From NCBI GenBank assembly GCA_905479745.1, contig CAJQNO010000044.1:1-34878 (forward strand): DNA of 34,878 nt, given 5' to 3'. Under the pieces are notes generated by a model. The model was not told the DNA's origin and ran no database searches. It saw nothing but the letters and a program-made list of their open reading frames with translations. The position numbers were made by a program, and so were the translations under genes. The stretch comes from an uncultured Flavobacteriaceae bacterium. Its GTDB lineage: Bacteria; Bacteroidota; Bacteroidia; Flavobacteriales; Flavobacteriaceae. Of the stretch, positions 16,133 to 23,774 are shown piece after piece. How positions within the stretch are numbered: the stretch's first letter is position 1; the number at the start of each line of letters is the position of its first letter.

Positions 16133-17035
16133 TTATAGTTTAGCCTGTGCTTCTTCCAGATAACCTTTAAATTCACTATCATCCGGAGCCATGGCTACCG
16201 CCTTCCCAAAATATTTCGCAGCTTCCTCGTATTGTTCCATATCCATATACCTCGAGCCAAGTCCGGCATAGGCATTTGGGTTATCGGGGTAGATCATCGT
16301 ATTTAAGGTAGCCACCTGGATACCTTCTTCTTTTTTACCCTGGCGGAAAATGGTTTTGGCATAAGTATTCAATTCGTACACATCTCGTGTCTTCCCGGTA
16401 AATTCGGCCGCAAGTTTGTCAAGATCTGTTTTAAAGTTTTCAAGGCCCATTTCGTTCAATCTGGCATGAACCAAGTCTGCCGCAAAGTAGTAGGGTGTAT
16501 ATCCTCCATCGAGGATAAGCTGCAGATCCTCTTCCAGGGTACGCACCGGGTATTCGATGATCCTGTTTATTTCTTCACCTTTATTTTTCAGGATAATAGT
16601 AGGTACATGATGGATGTGCCGGCCTTCTTCTTCACCTCCTGGGCTGCGTTTATAGTTTTCTATCTCATCGTCTATGGCTATTATAGTGAGTTGTTCCATA
16701 GGATAATCTGCTGCCTCGAGTATTTTATAAAGGGTGGGGATCTCGCGCTGACTGTCCTCACACCAGGTGCCCATAAACACTTCAATCTCGTATTCTTTTA
16801 GCTGGTCCTTGTAAGATTCGACGAGCTCTGAATTTACCTGATAGTCCTCGTAAGCCGGCTGAAACCATTCGGCAAAGACAGGTTTCATTAGTTCATCTTT
16901 ATTGATCTTTCCCAAGAGTTTGTCTTCGATTTCATTGGGAACTACTTCTTCGGCCACCTCCATCCCGGCCTGCTTGTCTTTACACCCCGTTAGGGTGGTG
17001 ATTAGAATTAGGAAAAGAAAAATTTGAGATCTCAT
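16133..17035 (-). CDS. Lipoprotein single-cysteine thioredoxin-fold protein with TPR tail (paralogue B)
   Basis: A 300-residue protein. Unlike paralogue A it has a lipoprotein signal (LFLILITTLTGC, lipid on Cys18). Residues about 60-185 are thioredoxin-like with FMGTWCEDSQREIPTLY (Cys92; the second cysteine is Ser) and the cis-proline loop HHVPTI. The end has TPR-like hairpins (ELNTYAKTIFRQGKKEEGIQ, EQYEEAAKYFGKAVAMAPDD). Shared blocks with paralogue A include LLGKINK(D/E), PxFAEWF/GKWFQ, DYPMEQLT / EFPMERLT, YKxSPGGE and VNRI / INRI. It is the first gene of the three-gene minus-strand run and has a promoter just upstream. Confidence 0.82.
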   Translation of the reverse strand: MRSQIFLFLILITTLTGCKDKQAGMEVAEEVVPNEIEDKLLGKINKDELMKPVFAEWFQPAYEDYQVNSELVESYKDQLKEYEIEVFMGTWCEDSQREIPTLYKILEAADYPMEQLTIIAIDDEIENYKRSPGGEEEGRHIHHVPTIILKNKGEEINRIIEYPVRTLEEDLQLILDGGYTPYYFAADLVHARLNEMGLENFKTDLDKLAAEFTGKTRDVYELNTYAKTIFRQGKKEEGIQVATLNTMIYPDNPNAYAGLGSRYMDMEQYEEAAKYFGKAVAMAPDDSEFKGYLEEAQAKL

Positions 17036-17048
17036 AAATAATTTTTTG

Positions 17049-17079
17049 TAAATATAACGAGCGATATTGAGTTATTCAA
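17049..17079 (-). promoter_or_regulatory. Predicted promoter of the thioredoxin-TPR / LuxR run
   Basis: On the minus strand TTG (17079-17077) is followed after 20 bases by TATATTTA (17056-17049), one base off TAnnTTTG. It ends 13 bases before the ATG of paralogue B. Confidence 0.4.
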
Positions 17080-17141
17080 CATTGTAACAAATGTCTTAAA
17101 AGCTGCTCTAATAGAATGCTATTAATTGTAATTTCGTGCTT

Positions 17142-17300
17142 ATGAGTATTTGGAGGGTATTGTTGTCTATTTTATTTCCGCCCCTGGCTGTGATCGATAA
17201 AGGTTGTGGCTCCGTCCTGATCGTACTTATTTTAACTGTCTGCGGATGGATACCCGGTGTAATTGCAGCGCTTATTATTCTAAATAATCCCAATCGTTAA
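17142..17300 (+). CDS. Pmp3/YqaE-family small membrane protein
   Basis: A 52-residue protein with two hydrophobic helices. The pattern LLSILFPPLAVIDKGCG, then LIVLILTVCGWIPGVIAALIIL, is the Pmp3/YqaE (UPF0057) signature: a first helix with paired prolines, a short basic-Gly-Cys turn, and a second helix with GxIPGxIxA. These proteins sit in the cytoplasmic membrane and are linked to salt and membrane stress in yeast and plants; in bacteria the role is unclear. ATG at 17142, TAA at 17298-17300. It is too short for most gene callers to score well but is a clear family match. Confidence 0.88.
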   Translation: MSIWRVLLSILFPPLAVIDKGCGSVLIVLILTVCGWIPGVIAALIILNNPNR

Positions 17301-17327
17301 TTAAATCTTGTAAAAAACGATCTTTTG

Positions 17328-18788
17328 TTATCGGGATAGCCAATCTTCAATCTCTTTTTTTAGTTCGGCCGCTTTTTCGGGATTTCGTTCCAGCCAATTC
17401 TCCGTCTCATTTGGGTTCTTTTCAAGATTGAAAAGAAGGGGAGTCTCTTCATGATGAATATATTTATATACCCCATCGAAAACAGCCTTGAAATCACGCA
17501 TTTCACTAAAAGCCAGCCCATCTCCTTCAAATTTATCTTTACAATCCAGCAGTGGCAATAAACTGTGACCGTTTTTTATAGAACGGATCGTACTATCCTC
17601 AACCTGTGCTATGTCCAGGGTGGTTTTCACTAAGTCGATAAGCTCTACCGGGGTATAGTCTAACTTTGGTTCAAACTTCTTTGGATATGAAATGATCAGA
17701 GAGGCATCAAGCACTTCTTTAAAGAGGGTATTCTTACCTAATAAACCATGATCGCCTGTCATGATCCCGTGATCTGAAAAGAAAACGACGACGGTGTTGT
17801 CCTTATATCGGGAGTTTTCAATAAAATCCAATAGTCTGCCAATTTGGGAATCCACATACGAAATAGCAGCTACATAATTCCTGCGATATCCCAAGGTTGT
17901 GTAATCGTTGTAGATATTGTTTGGGTACATTCTTAAGCCTTCAGGAAGTTCGTAGTTCGCTTCGGCAGGATCGATAATGTTGGGCATCTGACTATTATAT
18001 AACCCCCTGCCATATTCTTCCTGAACATTGAACGGACCGTGTGGGCCGGAGTAGTTTAGCCACATAAAGAAAGGCCCTTCTTCGGTATATTCACTCAATT
18101 TTTTCATGGCATAAGTGGTGAAATGACCATCCATGCTTTCGGTGTCCGGGTCCAGGGTAGTGGGTTTGCCGCCGCCCTCCTCCATAAATTTCTCCAGCAG
18201 TCCGTTTTGAAATAGAAAATCTCCATAAGATTCTCTACCTTCCTCCCAGCAACCCATAGTTTCATATTGTTGTTTCGCCATATCGATGACCATGGATCTA
18301 CCATAAGACTGATAAACAGAATCGAATCCCATATTGCATTGAATTGCCTTATTCCTCAAGTCGATCACATTCTCCGGCCGTAGTCCTTCTCCATTGGGGA
18401 TGAGGTGATTCTTGCCAACCCAGAAATTGGTATAACCGTGCTGTTGCAGCGTCATGGGAAAAGCCCATATATCTTTTGGTAAGGATTTCAAGTCCAGATT
18501 TTCATAGAGCCCTAGTTCGTGGGGATATTTTCCGGTGATGAGAGAATTTCTTGATGGGGTACACATCACCCCTTGTGCCATGGCATTCTTAAAAATTACC
18601 CCTGAGTGAGCAAGACTATCAATGTTGGGAGTTCGTGCAATCTTTGCCCCGTGTATGCCAAGATATTTGGCCGTAAGGTCGTCTACTTCAATAAAGAGAA
18701 TATTTGGAGGAGGATCTGGTTCGGGTTGGGAGGGGCCGCATGAAAAAATGCTGATACAAGTTATCAACAAGAAGTATACTTTATTCAT
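17328..18788 (-). CDS. Sulfatase, lipoprotein
   Basis: A 486-residue S1-family sulfatase. The lipoprotein signal is MNKVYFLLITCISIFSC (lipid on Cys17), so it is membrane attached. The formylglycine motif is CTPSRNSLITGKYPH (Cys76 would be converted). N-terminal metal ligands are in NILFIEVDDL, and later ones in FFSDHGIMTGDHGLLGK. The C-terminal subdomain contains LFNLEKNPNETENW, typical of the group. It would hydrolyse sulfate esters, possibly from algal polysaccharides. No formylglycine-generating enzyme, SusC/SusD pair or glycoside hydrolase lies beside it, so substrate cannot be inferred. The gene is alone and convergent with yqaE. Confidence 0.93.
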   Translation of the reverse strand: MNKVYFLLITCISIFSCGPSQPEPDPPPNILFIEVDDLTAKYLGIHGAKIARTPNIDSLAHSGVIFKNAMAQGVMCTPSRNSLITGKYPHELGLYENLDLKSLPKDIWAFPMTLQQHGYTNFWVGKNHLIPNGEGLRPENVIDLRNKAIQCNMGFDSVYQSYGRSMVIDMAKQQYETMGCWEEGRESYGDFLFQNGLLEKFMEEGGGKPTTLDPDTESMDGHFTTYAMKKLSEYTEEGPFFMWLNYSGPHGPFNVQEEYGRGLYNSQMPNIIDPAEANYELPEGLRMYPNNIYNDYTTLGYRRNYVAAISYVDSQIGRLLDFIENSRYKDNTVVVFFSDHGIMTGDHGLLGKNTLFKEVLDASLIISYPKKFEPKLDYTPVELIDLVKTTLDIAQVEDSTIRSIKNGHSLLPLLDCKDKFEGDGLAFSEMRDFKAVFDGVYKYIHHEETPLLFNLEKNPNETENWLERNPEKAAELKKEIEDWLSR

Positions 18789-18878
18789 AACGATAATATC
18801 ATAGTTGATAAGGATTAGAATTCATTACCAAGATACTATTAAATTTAATTGCAGACATACGCAACAGATATATTAACA

Positions 18879-18911
18879 TTGTTACAGAACCGTTATCTTT
18901 CGGTATCTTTG
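18879..18911 (+). promoter_or_regulatory. Predicted promoter of the lipoprotein-lipB operon
   Basis: TTG (18879-18881), then 22 bases, then TATCTTTG (18904-18911), an exact match to TAnnTTTG. It lies 34 bases before the ATG at 18946. One of the best promoter matches in the window. Confidence 0.5.
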
Positions 18912-18945
18912 TTCACAAGAAATTACAGGATAAAATGGCTGTATT

Positions 18946-19680
18946 ATGAAACAAATTTTTGTATTAACCCTGGTAGCTTTTTCGCTCGTAAGCTGCCAAT
19001 TCAATGAAACCCTTGTATTGAATGAGGACGGAAGTGGAAGGATGTCACTTAGTATGGATCTGAGCGAAATGATGGCATTTGGAGGAGAAATGTCTCAGGA
19101 TTCTACTTTTACAAAGCAAGACACTATCGTTTCCCTGAAAGAGATCTTCGATGAGAAGAAGGATAGTATTTCAAAACTGTCGAAAGCAGAACAAAAACGA
19201 CTGAAATCCATAGAAAACTACAAGATCCACATGGTATCCGATCCTGAGGAAAATAAGCTTATCGTGGATGTTTTTTCAGACTTTAAAGACGTTTCAGAAG
19301 CCAATAACTTAATGCAGGGCTTCGAACAAACTGAAAGTCTTCTGCCAGGTAGTAAAAGTGCTGACGCAGATGGTGATGGTCCGGAATCTGAACTGCTGGG
19401 AGTTTCATTTACGTATAAAAAGGGTGTTTTTAAAAGAGATGCCTTTATAAAGGACGAGGAACGCCATAAGTCTCAGCTCGACAGTTTGAAGCAAGCGGAG
19501 TCTTTCATGAGCTCGATGAAATACAAAATAAAATACACCTTTCCCAGGCGGATCAAAAAGGCTTCGGCAGAAGACGCCACATACTCACTGGATGGTAAAA
19601 CTATAGAACTGGAACGAAATTTCCTCGATTATTTTAAAAATCCGGATGTGCTGGATCTTGAAGTTGAATTAGAGAATTAG
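18946..19680 (+). CDS. Lipoprotein of unknown function next to lipB
   Basis: A 244-residue protein with a lipoprotein signal (LTLVAFSLVSC, lipid on Cys17). The mature part opens with FNETLVLNEDGSGRMSLSMDLS, a beta-hairpin-like segment that resembles the LppM-type fold. Helical, lysine-rich and charged stretches follow (KKDSISKLSKAEQKRLKSIEN), then a C-terminal strand-rich end (YKIKYTFPRRIKKAS and TYSLDGKTIELERNFLDYF). I cannot assign a function. It shares a probable transcript with lipB, whose ATG is 2 bases after its stop, but there is no obvious mechanistic link to lipoate. Confidence 0.75.
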   Translation: MKQIFVLTLVAFSLVSCQFNETLVLNEDGSGRMSLSMDLSEMMAFGGEMSQDSTFTKQDTIVSLKEIFDEKKDSISKLSKAEQKRLKSIENYKIHMVSDPEENKLIVDVFSDFKDVSEANNLMQGFEQTESLLPGSKSADADGDGPESELLGVSFTYKKGVFKRDAFIKDEERHKSQLDSLKQAESFMSSMKYKIKYTFPRRIKKASAEDATYSLDGKTIELERNFLDYFKNPDVLDLEVELEN

Positions 19681-19682
19681 AA

Positions 19683-20405
19683 ATGAATAAGGAGGTTATA
19701 GTACACGATCTTGGTTTTAAAGATTACAAGGAAACCTGGGACTTCCAGGAAGAATTGTTTCGGGAGATCCTCGATATAAAAATAAAGAACCGACGCGAAG
19801 ATGCCGGTTTGCAAACGCCCAATTACTTCCTTTTTGTTGAGCACCCCCATGTGTATACGCTTGGTAAAAGTGGCGATTTAGGAAATCTTCTAATAGATGA
19901 GGATAAATTAGCCGAAATAGAAGCGAGCTTTTACAAGATCAATCGTGGAGGTGATATAACTTATCATGGCCCGGGGCAGATCGTAGGATATCCTATACTG
20001 GACCTGGAGAATTTCTTCACCGATATTCATAAATACCTTCGGTTTTTAGAAGAGATCATTATCCGCACCTTGGCCGAGTACAATATAAAAGCCGAACGTT
20101 CTAAGGGAGAAACAGGTGTGTGGCTGGATGTAGGAACACCATTCGCCCGAAAGATCTGCGCCATGGGTGTTCGGGCAAGCCGATGGGTAACCATGCACGG
20201 ATTTGCATTCAATGTGAATGCGAACCTCGGGTATTTCGATCATATGATCCCTTGTGGTATAAAAGGGAAGGCAGTTACTTCTCTTAACGTAGAACTAGGC
20301 AAACCTGAAGTTTCCTTGGACGAGGTAAAAGGAAAACTCCTCAAGCATTTCAAACAGCTGTTCGAGGCGAAATTTGTAGAGAGGGCCGATATCAAGATCC
20401 AATAA
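19683..20405 (+). CDS. lipB: Octanoyl-[acyl-carrier-protein]-protein N-octanoyltransferase
   Basis: A 240-residue enzyme that moves octanoate from acyl carrier protein onto lipoyl domains, the first step of lipoate synthesis. Signature RGGDITYHGPGQIVGYPI is near residue 88, and ETGVWLDVGT follows. The catalytic pair is Cys191 in HMIPCGIKGKAVTSL and Lys157 in RKICAMG; their 34-residue spacing equals that of characterised LipB. The length is slightly longer than the E. coli enzyme because of extra N-terminal residues. It ends before a strong GC-rich terminator. Confidence 0.95.
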   Translation: MNKEVIVHDLGFKDYKETWDFQEELFREILDIKIKNRREDAGLQTPNYFLFVEHPHVYTLGKSGDLGNLLIDEDKLAEIEASFYKINRGGDITYHGPGQIVGYPILDLENFFTDIHKYLRFLEEIIIRTLAEYNIKAERSKGETGVWLDVGTPFARKICAMGVRASRWVTMHGFAFNVNANLGYFDHMIPCGIKGKAVTSLNVELGKPEVSLDEVKGKLLKHFKQLFEAKFVERADIKIQ

Positions 20406-20429
20406 CTACAATCCCTAACAATAAAACAA

Positions 20430-20451
20430 AACCGCGGCCGAAACCGCGGTT
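20430..20451. terminator. Bidirectional intrinsic terminator after lipB
   Basis: Perfect 8-base stem AACCGCGG / CCGCGGTT with a 6-base loop. On the minus strand the tail TTGTTTTATTGTT follows; on the plus strand the tail is weaker. It separates lipB from the convergent gene at 20479. Confidence 0.75.
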
Positions 20452-20478
20452 AGATACTTCATTTCTTCCAACCTTCGA

Positions 20479-21174
20479 TTACTTCGTAAAAGAGGTTAGC
20501 ACACTGGTACCATCCAGCTTCCCCTTCTTGTTATAGTCTTCAGATTTTACAACACCCACTCCTTCGGCGATCCATTGCTTGGTAGTTCGTTTTTGATTGG
20601 CCGCCATGGATTTAATATGCGTTGATTGAGTAATTATGTAGCAATCGAAAGTCCCTGCAGGGGTGGTGACACTTTCCTGGCCCAGTACTTCGCGATCTGT
20701 AATAAGTGTACTCATATTAAAATTCATCCCGGACATGGACATTGTAACGATGATCTCGGCATCCGGAAGTGATTGTCCTACCGAAAGATCATTAGGCAGA
20801 TCGAGATTAGTACCGGTTACTTCGTAATCCATTTGGTCACCATAAGCCGCCATTAAACTTGGGTTCATTAGGGACTTGAAATCTATGGAGACCACCCCGT
20901 TCTTACAGGTTGCTTCGTATTCTGTTCCTTTCATCTCATTTCCCTTGTGATCTGTAAGCGTCATACTCATATTGGCAATGGTAGCATCTCCATTGGTGCT
21001 AATATTGTGAATATGATATTCTACCATGCCTTGGGTTTTCCCCTTGGCATTATACATGGTCAATTGCGTTTTTGCTCCTTCCTTAAATGGATAGAATTTG
21101 CTACAGCTGGACTGTGCCTGGGTATAAAATAAAGTAAGGCATAAAGCTACTAGTGTAATAAGTGTTTTTTTCAT
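20479..21174 (-). CDS. Secreted TapB-like protein
   Basis: A 231-residue protein with a signal peptide (MKKTLITLVALCLTLFYTQAQ). The mature part is beta-rich and reads FYPFKEGAKTQLTMYNAKGK, then GMVEYHIHNI, and later TPAGTFDCYIITQSTHIKS and TTKQWIAEGVGVVKSEDY. The closing 'TPAGTFxCY... W.. .GVG.VK.E.Y' segment is what DUF3108/TapB-type proteins show: a lipocalin-like or jelly-roll-like carrier fold at the periphery. Function is unproven. It is co-directional with the OmpA lipoprotein gene upstream, separated by 113 bases, so a shared transcript is possible but not certain. Confidence 0.7.
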   Translation of the reverse strand: MKKTLITLVALCLTLFYTQAQSSCSKFYPFKEGAKTQLTMYNAKGKTQGMVEYHIHNISTNGDATIANMSMTLTDHKGNEMKGTEYEATCKNGVVSIDFKSLMNPSLMAAYGDQMDYEVTGTNLDLPNDLSVGQSLPDAEIIVTMSMSGMNFNMSTLITDREVLGQESVTTPAGTFDCYIITQSTHIKSMAANQKRTTKQWIAEGVGVVKSEDYNKKGKLDGTSVLTSFTK

Positions 21175-21287
21175 TGTCTTATATTTTAGGTTTTAAACTC
21201 TTGATCCAATTCTGGATGCTTAGTTGGTGATTCTATTTATATATATCAGGTTTCTTAAATGCTTAATTTTCATAGTACGTTTTAATT

Positions 21288-23027
21288 CTAGTGCTTATTT
21301 GAAGGTAAAACCAGTATCTCTACGCGTCTGTTCTTTTGTTTGTTCTCGTCGGTATCGTTTGCTGCCACCGGTTGGGTTTCTCCCAATCCTTTAATCGTGA
21401 ATTTATATGTATTCGATAGATTCTCTTTTAGATATCCAGCAACTTCCTGAGCTCTGTTTTTAGAAAGCATCAAATTACTTTGCGGGGATCCCACGTTGTC
21501 TGTATGGCCTTCAACAATGATCGTTCCTTCCGGGATTTCCTTGATCGCTTCCAGCAGGCGTTCCAATTCTGAAGTCGCACTTCCTTTTAACTCATATTCT
21601 CCTGTGTCGAACAATACAGCACTGTCAATATTAAGGCGCAAGGCGCCACCAATTGCCGCCACGGCATCTACATCAGCACCAGGGACTGTGCTAAAGGTAT
21701 CCAGGTCGGTTAAACGAACATAATTGTATGTTTCGCCCGGTTTCACGTAACCGGCAAGGTCGACCATCGCAGTTCCCCCCTCAATCTTTCCAATGTCAAG
21801 CCAATTAACACCATCTTTCGAAATCTCCAGGCGAGTTGGCTCTATTTTGCCCATTTCAAATACATATAGGTCGGGGCCATTCACATCGGTTAGGGCGTTG
21901 TTGGTAAATTCGAGGGTAAGAACCCCGTTTAAACCTAAATTTCCTATTCTCGGATCCTGTAATCTGAAATTCTCCAGAGCCATATCGGGTTCCCCTAAAA
22001 CTCCATCCGAATTTGCACCACCGTCTCCGGTATCATGAGAGATCACTACATCGGCGAACGAAAGTTCACCAAAGGGAAGGTATATATACTTTCTTCTGGT
22101 ATCGATATAAGTAATCCCAATATCTTCCTCTTCCCCATACCACCCGGGATTCAACTTGTAAAATTCTTCCCGGGCCTTGTTAGCTTTCTGCATAAATTTC
22201 CCTGCGGCCTTGCCTTGTCTTTTTTTGAAATAATCGATAGTATACTTAAATCCTTCGGAGCACTTGGGGTCTTTCAAATATTCTGAAACATCCTTCGGGA
22301 TCTCAAAATTCAAGGCGCGTTTGGCGGCAGTCGAATTGGGATGATTTTCGGTATTCGGAAAATCTTTAAGCATTTCTAATTCGGCTTCAGAAACTTCAAA
22401 ATAATTCAATAAAATAGGCACCACATTATCATCTGAAGCCACACCTAACCTTCTAAGTGCTGTCTTTCCGGTTCGTCCTCCCCGATACATATAATGTTCG
22501 GTCATATCCTCTAAAAAACCTCCCGTAGGATTGTTTGTATATGCCCGTATCCTTTCCCGTCCGTCGATTTCGTATCCCATAGAAACCGAAGCCGGCGAAA
22601 TATTTTGCTCTAGCAGGTCCCGCATAGGCTTATAGGATTGGTGTCCGTTAGACAAGTGAACTTTCAGGGCTGGGAGGTTGAGTTCGAACTCATCTCCGTT
22701 GTCCTTGATCAGCGCTTTTTCCTTCAGCTCCGTATCCCCATCTATAAGTTGTTGCAGGGTGGATAATTCGGTTTTATCAAGGTCTTCCTTTTTTATATAA
22801 ACCCTGTTCTCGCCTGTATCGAATACGGATTTCGATCTGGTTTCTGTAATGCTCTCCTCTGTAGTATCCTCTTCGGTAACTTCAGGAATCTCAAACTCGA
22901 TCGTTGGCTGCTCTTCGTTCACAGCTTGCTCTTCCAGATCGACTTCTGCCGTTTTGACTTTCTCTTCAGAATCCTTGCATGAGATTAACCAGCCACATAG
23001 TATGCATAAAACAATTACTTTTCTCAT
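21288..23027 (-). CDS. Surface lipoprotein with OmpA C-terminal domain
   Basis: A 579-residue protein. It has a lipoprotein signal (MRKVIVLCILCGWLISC, lipid on Cys17) with the acidic KDSEEK after the cysteine, resembling surface-export signals. An acidic linker follows, then a helical region (residues about 90-290). A central beta-rich part (FADVVISHDTGDGGANSDGV, then NGPDLYVFEMG and RLEISKDGVNWLDIGKIEGG) looks like a ligand-binding jelly-roll. The C-terminal OmpA domain (about 465-577) has GHTDNVGSPQSNLMLSKNRA and KNRRVEI, so it should bind peptidoglycan. The gene sits at the end of a chain of three short genes on the same strand, directly downstream of the hybrid regulator. Confidence 0.85.
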   Translation of the reverse strand: MRKVIVLCILCGWLISCKDSEEKVKTAEVDLEEQAVNEEQPTIEFEIPEVTEEDTTEESITETRSKSVFDTGENRVYIKKEDLDKTELSTLQQLIDGDTELKEKALIKDNGDEFELNLPALKVHLSNGHQSYKPMRDLLEQNISPASVSMGYEIDGRERIRAYTNNPTGGFLEDMTEHYMYRGGRTGKTALRRLGVASDDNVVPILLNYFEVSEAELEMLKDFPNTENHPNSTAAKRALNFEIPKDVSEYLKDPKCSEGFKYTIDYFKKRQGKAAGKFMQKANKAREEFYKLNPGWYGEEEDIGITYIDTRRKYIYLPFGELSFADVVISHDTGDGGANSDGVLGEPDMALENFRLQDPRIGNLGLNGVLTLEFTNNALTDVNGPDLYVFEMGKIEPTRLEISKDGVNWLDIGKIEGGTAMVDLAGYVKPGETYNYVRLTDLDTFSTVPGADVDAVAAIGGALRLNIDSAVLFDTGEYELKGSATSELERLLEAIKEIPEGTIIVEGHTDNVGSPQSNLMLSKNRAQEVAGYLKENLSNTYKFTIKGLGETQPVAANDTDENKQKNRRVEILVLPSNKH

Positions 23028-23062
23028 CTTAATCTGTTCTTTTATAGTTCATAATCGTAATT

Positions 23063-23164
23063 CTACGCTAAGCGGTTGGGAATGATATTCTCATCCGGAG
23101 AAATGTCTTGGTGGTTAGCCCCAAGATCATGTGTAGTATCAATGCGATTAGATAATTTGCTCAT
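23063..23164 (-). CDS. Candidate 33-residue small protein
   Basis: An ATG-started frame (MSKLSNRIDTTHDLGANHQD, then ISPDENIIPNRLA) ending TAG at 23063-23065. It begins 7 bases after the stop of the 96-residue gene and ends 35 bases before the OmpA lipoprotein ATG, the spacing of an operon. It has no signal or membrane segment, is polar, and has no recognised family. The frame could be chance in a 144-base gap, so treat it as a candidate. Confidence 0.3.
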   Translation of the reverse strand: MSKLSNRIDTTHDLGANHQDISPDENIIPNRLA

Positions 23165-23171
23165 AGATTTT

Positions 23172-23462
23172 TCATGAACTTATCCTGTGTTTAGGTTGAG
23201 GTATGCTATCGTTGGTAGAATCGATTATGGCATCATCGTCTTTTTTCGATTTCCGCTTACGCTGCTTTTCCTTTTTCGGTGCATCAATTACACTATCGAG
23301 AGCTCGGTCTGTAGATTTTCTGGTTTCTCTTTCTACACGGCGTTCTACAGTTCGCTCGGCAGCTCTTTCGGCTCTTTTGGAAAGTTTTTTAAAGATCTGT
23401 GCATCTGCCTGGGCTCCGAGGAGCAGGAAGAAAAGGATTAAGAAATACTTAGCTGTTTTCAT
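23172..23462 (-). CDS. Small basic secreted protein of unknown function
   Basis: A 96-residue protein with a signal peptide (MKTAKYFLILFFLLLGAQADAQ). The mature part is a highly charged helix: KKLSKRAERAAERTVERRVE, then RETRKSTDRALDSVID, then a Lys/Arg run (KKEKQRKRKSKKDDD). This looks like a coiled or extended amphipathic helix that could bind an acidic partner such as a polysaccharide, nucleic acid or the OmpA lipoprotein's acidic linker. No known family is recognised. The plus-strand frames over it are shadows. It lies 22 bases after the 50-residue gene, so the short genes probably share one transcript. Confidence 0.6.
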   Translation of the reverse strand: MKTAKYFLILFFLLLGAQADAQIFKKLSKRAERAAERTVERRVERETRKSTDRALDSVIDAPKKEKQRKRKSKKDDDAIIDSTNDSIPQPKHRISS

Positions 23463-23484
23463 AATTTCTGTTTTTATTGTTTCA

Positions 23485-23637
23485 TTATTTTCTGAAAGTT
23501 GTTTGTTTTATAACCTTATTCTTGTGCGTAATCTTCAGGGTGTATATGCCATCCGCGAGGTGGTTTATATTGAGGTAGATTTGGGTAAATGGTTCCAACT
23601 CAACATTCCCGGCATAAACGTTACGCTTTTTTTTCAT
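23485..23637 (-). CDS. Candidate 50-residue protein resembling a type IX secretion C-terminal end
   Basis: ATG at 23635-23637, TAA at 23485-23487. The product begins MKKKRNVYAGNVELEPF and continues TQIYLNINHLADGIYTLKI, then THKNKVIKQTTFRK. The segment 'LxDGIYxLKIxxxxKVxxxxxxxK' is the ending of type IX secretion (type A) C-terminal sorting domains, but here it stands alone, with no signal peptide and no cargo. A promoter-like box lies 21 bases upstream. Either it is a small dedicated gene or the remnant of a lost cargo gene. Codon use and the clean start favour a real gene. Confidence 0.55.
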   Translation of the reverse strand: MKKKRNVYAGNVELEPFTQIYLNINHLADGIYTLKITHKNKVIKQTTFRK

Positions 23638-23658
23638 GGGGGAATCGATTTAACATTC

Positions 23659-23666
23659 CAAAAGTA
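23659..23666 (-). promoter_or_regulatory. Predicted -7 box ahead of the short-ORF/OmpA operon
   Basis: On the minus strand this reads TACTTTTG, an exact match to TAnnTTTG, 21 bases before the ATG of the 50-residue gene. No TTG is seen at the right distance, so the match is partial. Confidence 0.3.
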
Positions 23667-23774
23667 GGTGAGGAGCCAATCGCTCTATTGGAGCATTGTA
23701 ACCATTACTATAATATATGTAACACACCTTTAATTAAGGGGTTTCCGGTTAATGTATCGATCGATTGGGGAGTT

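Noticed and set aside
17328..18788. Polysaccharide utilisation locus around the sulfatase
   Set aside because: No SusC/SusD pair, glycoside hydrolase, polysaccharide lyase or maturation enzyme lies nearby.
18935..18949. Four-codon frame (ATG GCT GTA TTA TGA) overlapping the lipoprotein start
   Set aside because: Too short to judge as a leader peptide. The overlap may be chance.
21175..21287. Seventeen-codon minus-strand frame in the gap before the TapB-like gene
   Set aside because: Short, AT-rich, with no motif or promoter support.
23203..23667. Plus-strand 154-codon frame
   Set aside because: It covers the 96- and 50-residue minus-strand genes, which have a signal peptide and a recognisable domain ending. 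The plus frame is serine- and phenylalanine-rich, as expected from the reverse of a charged gene.
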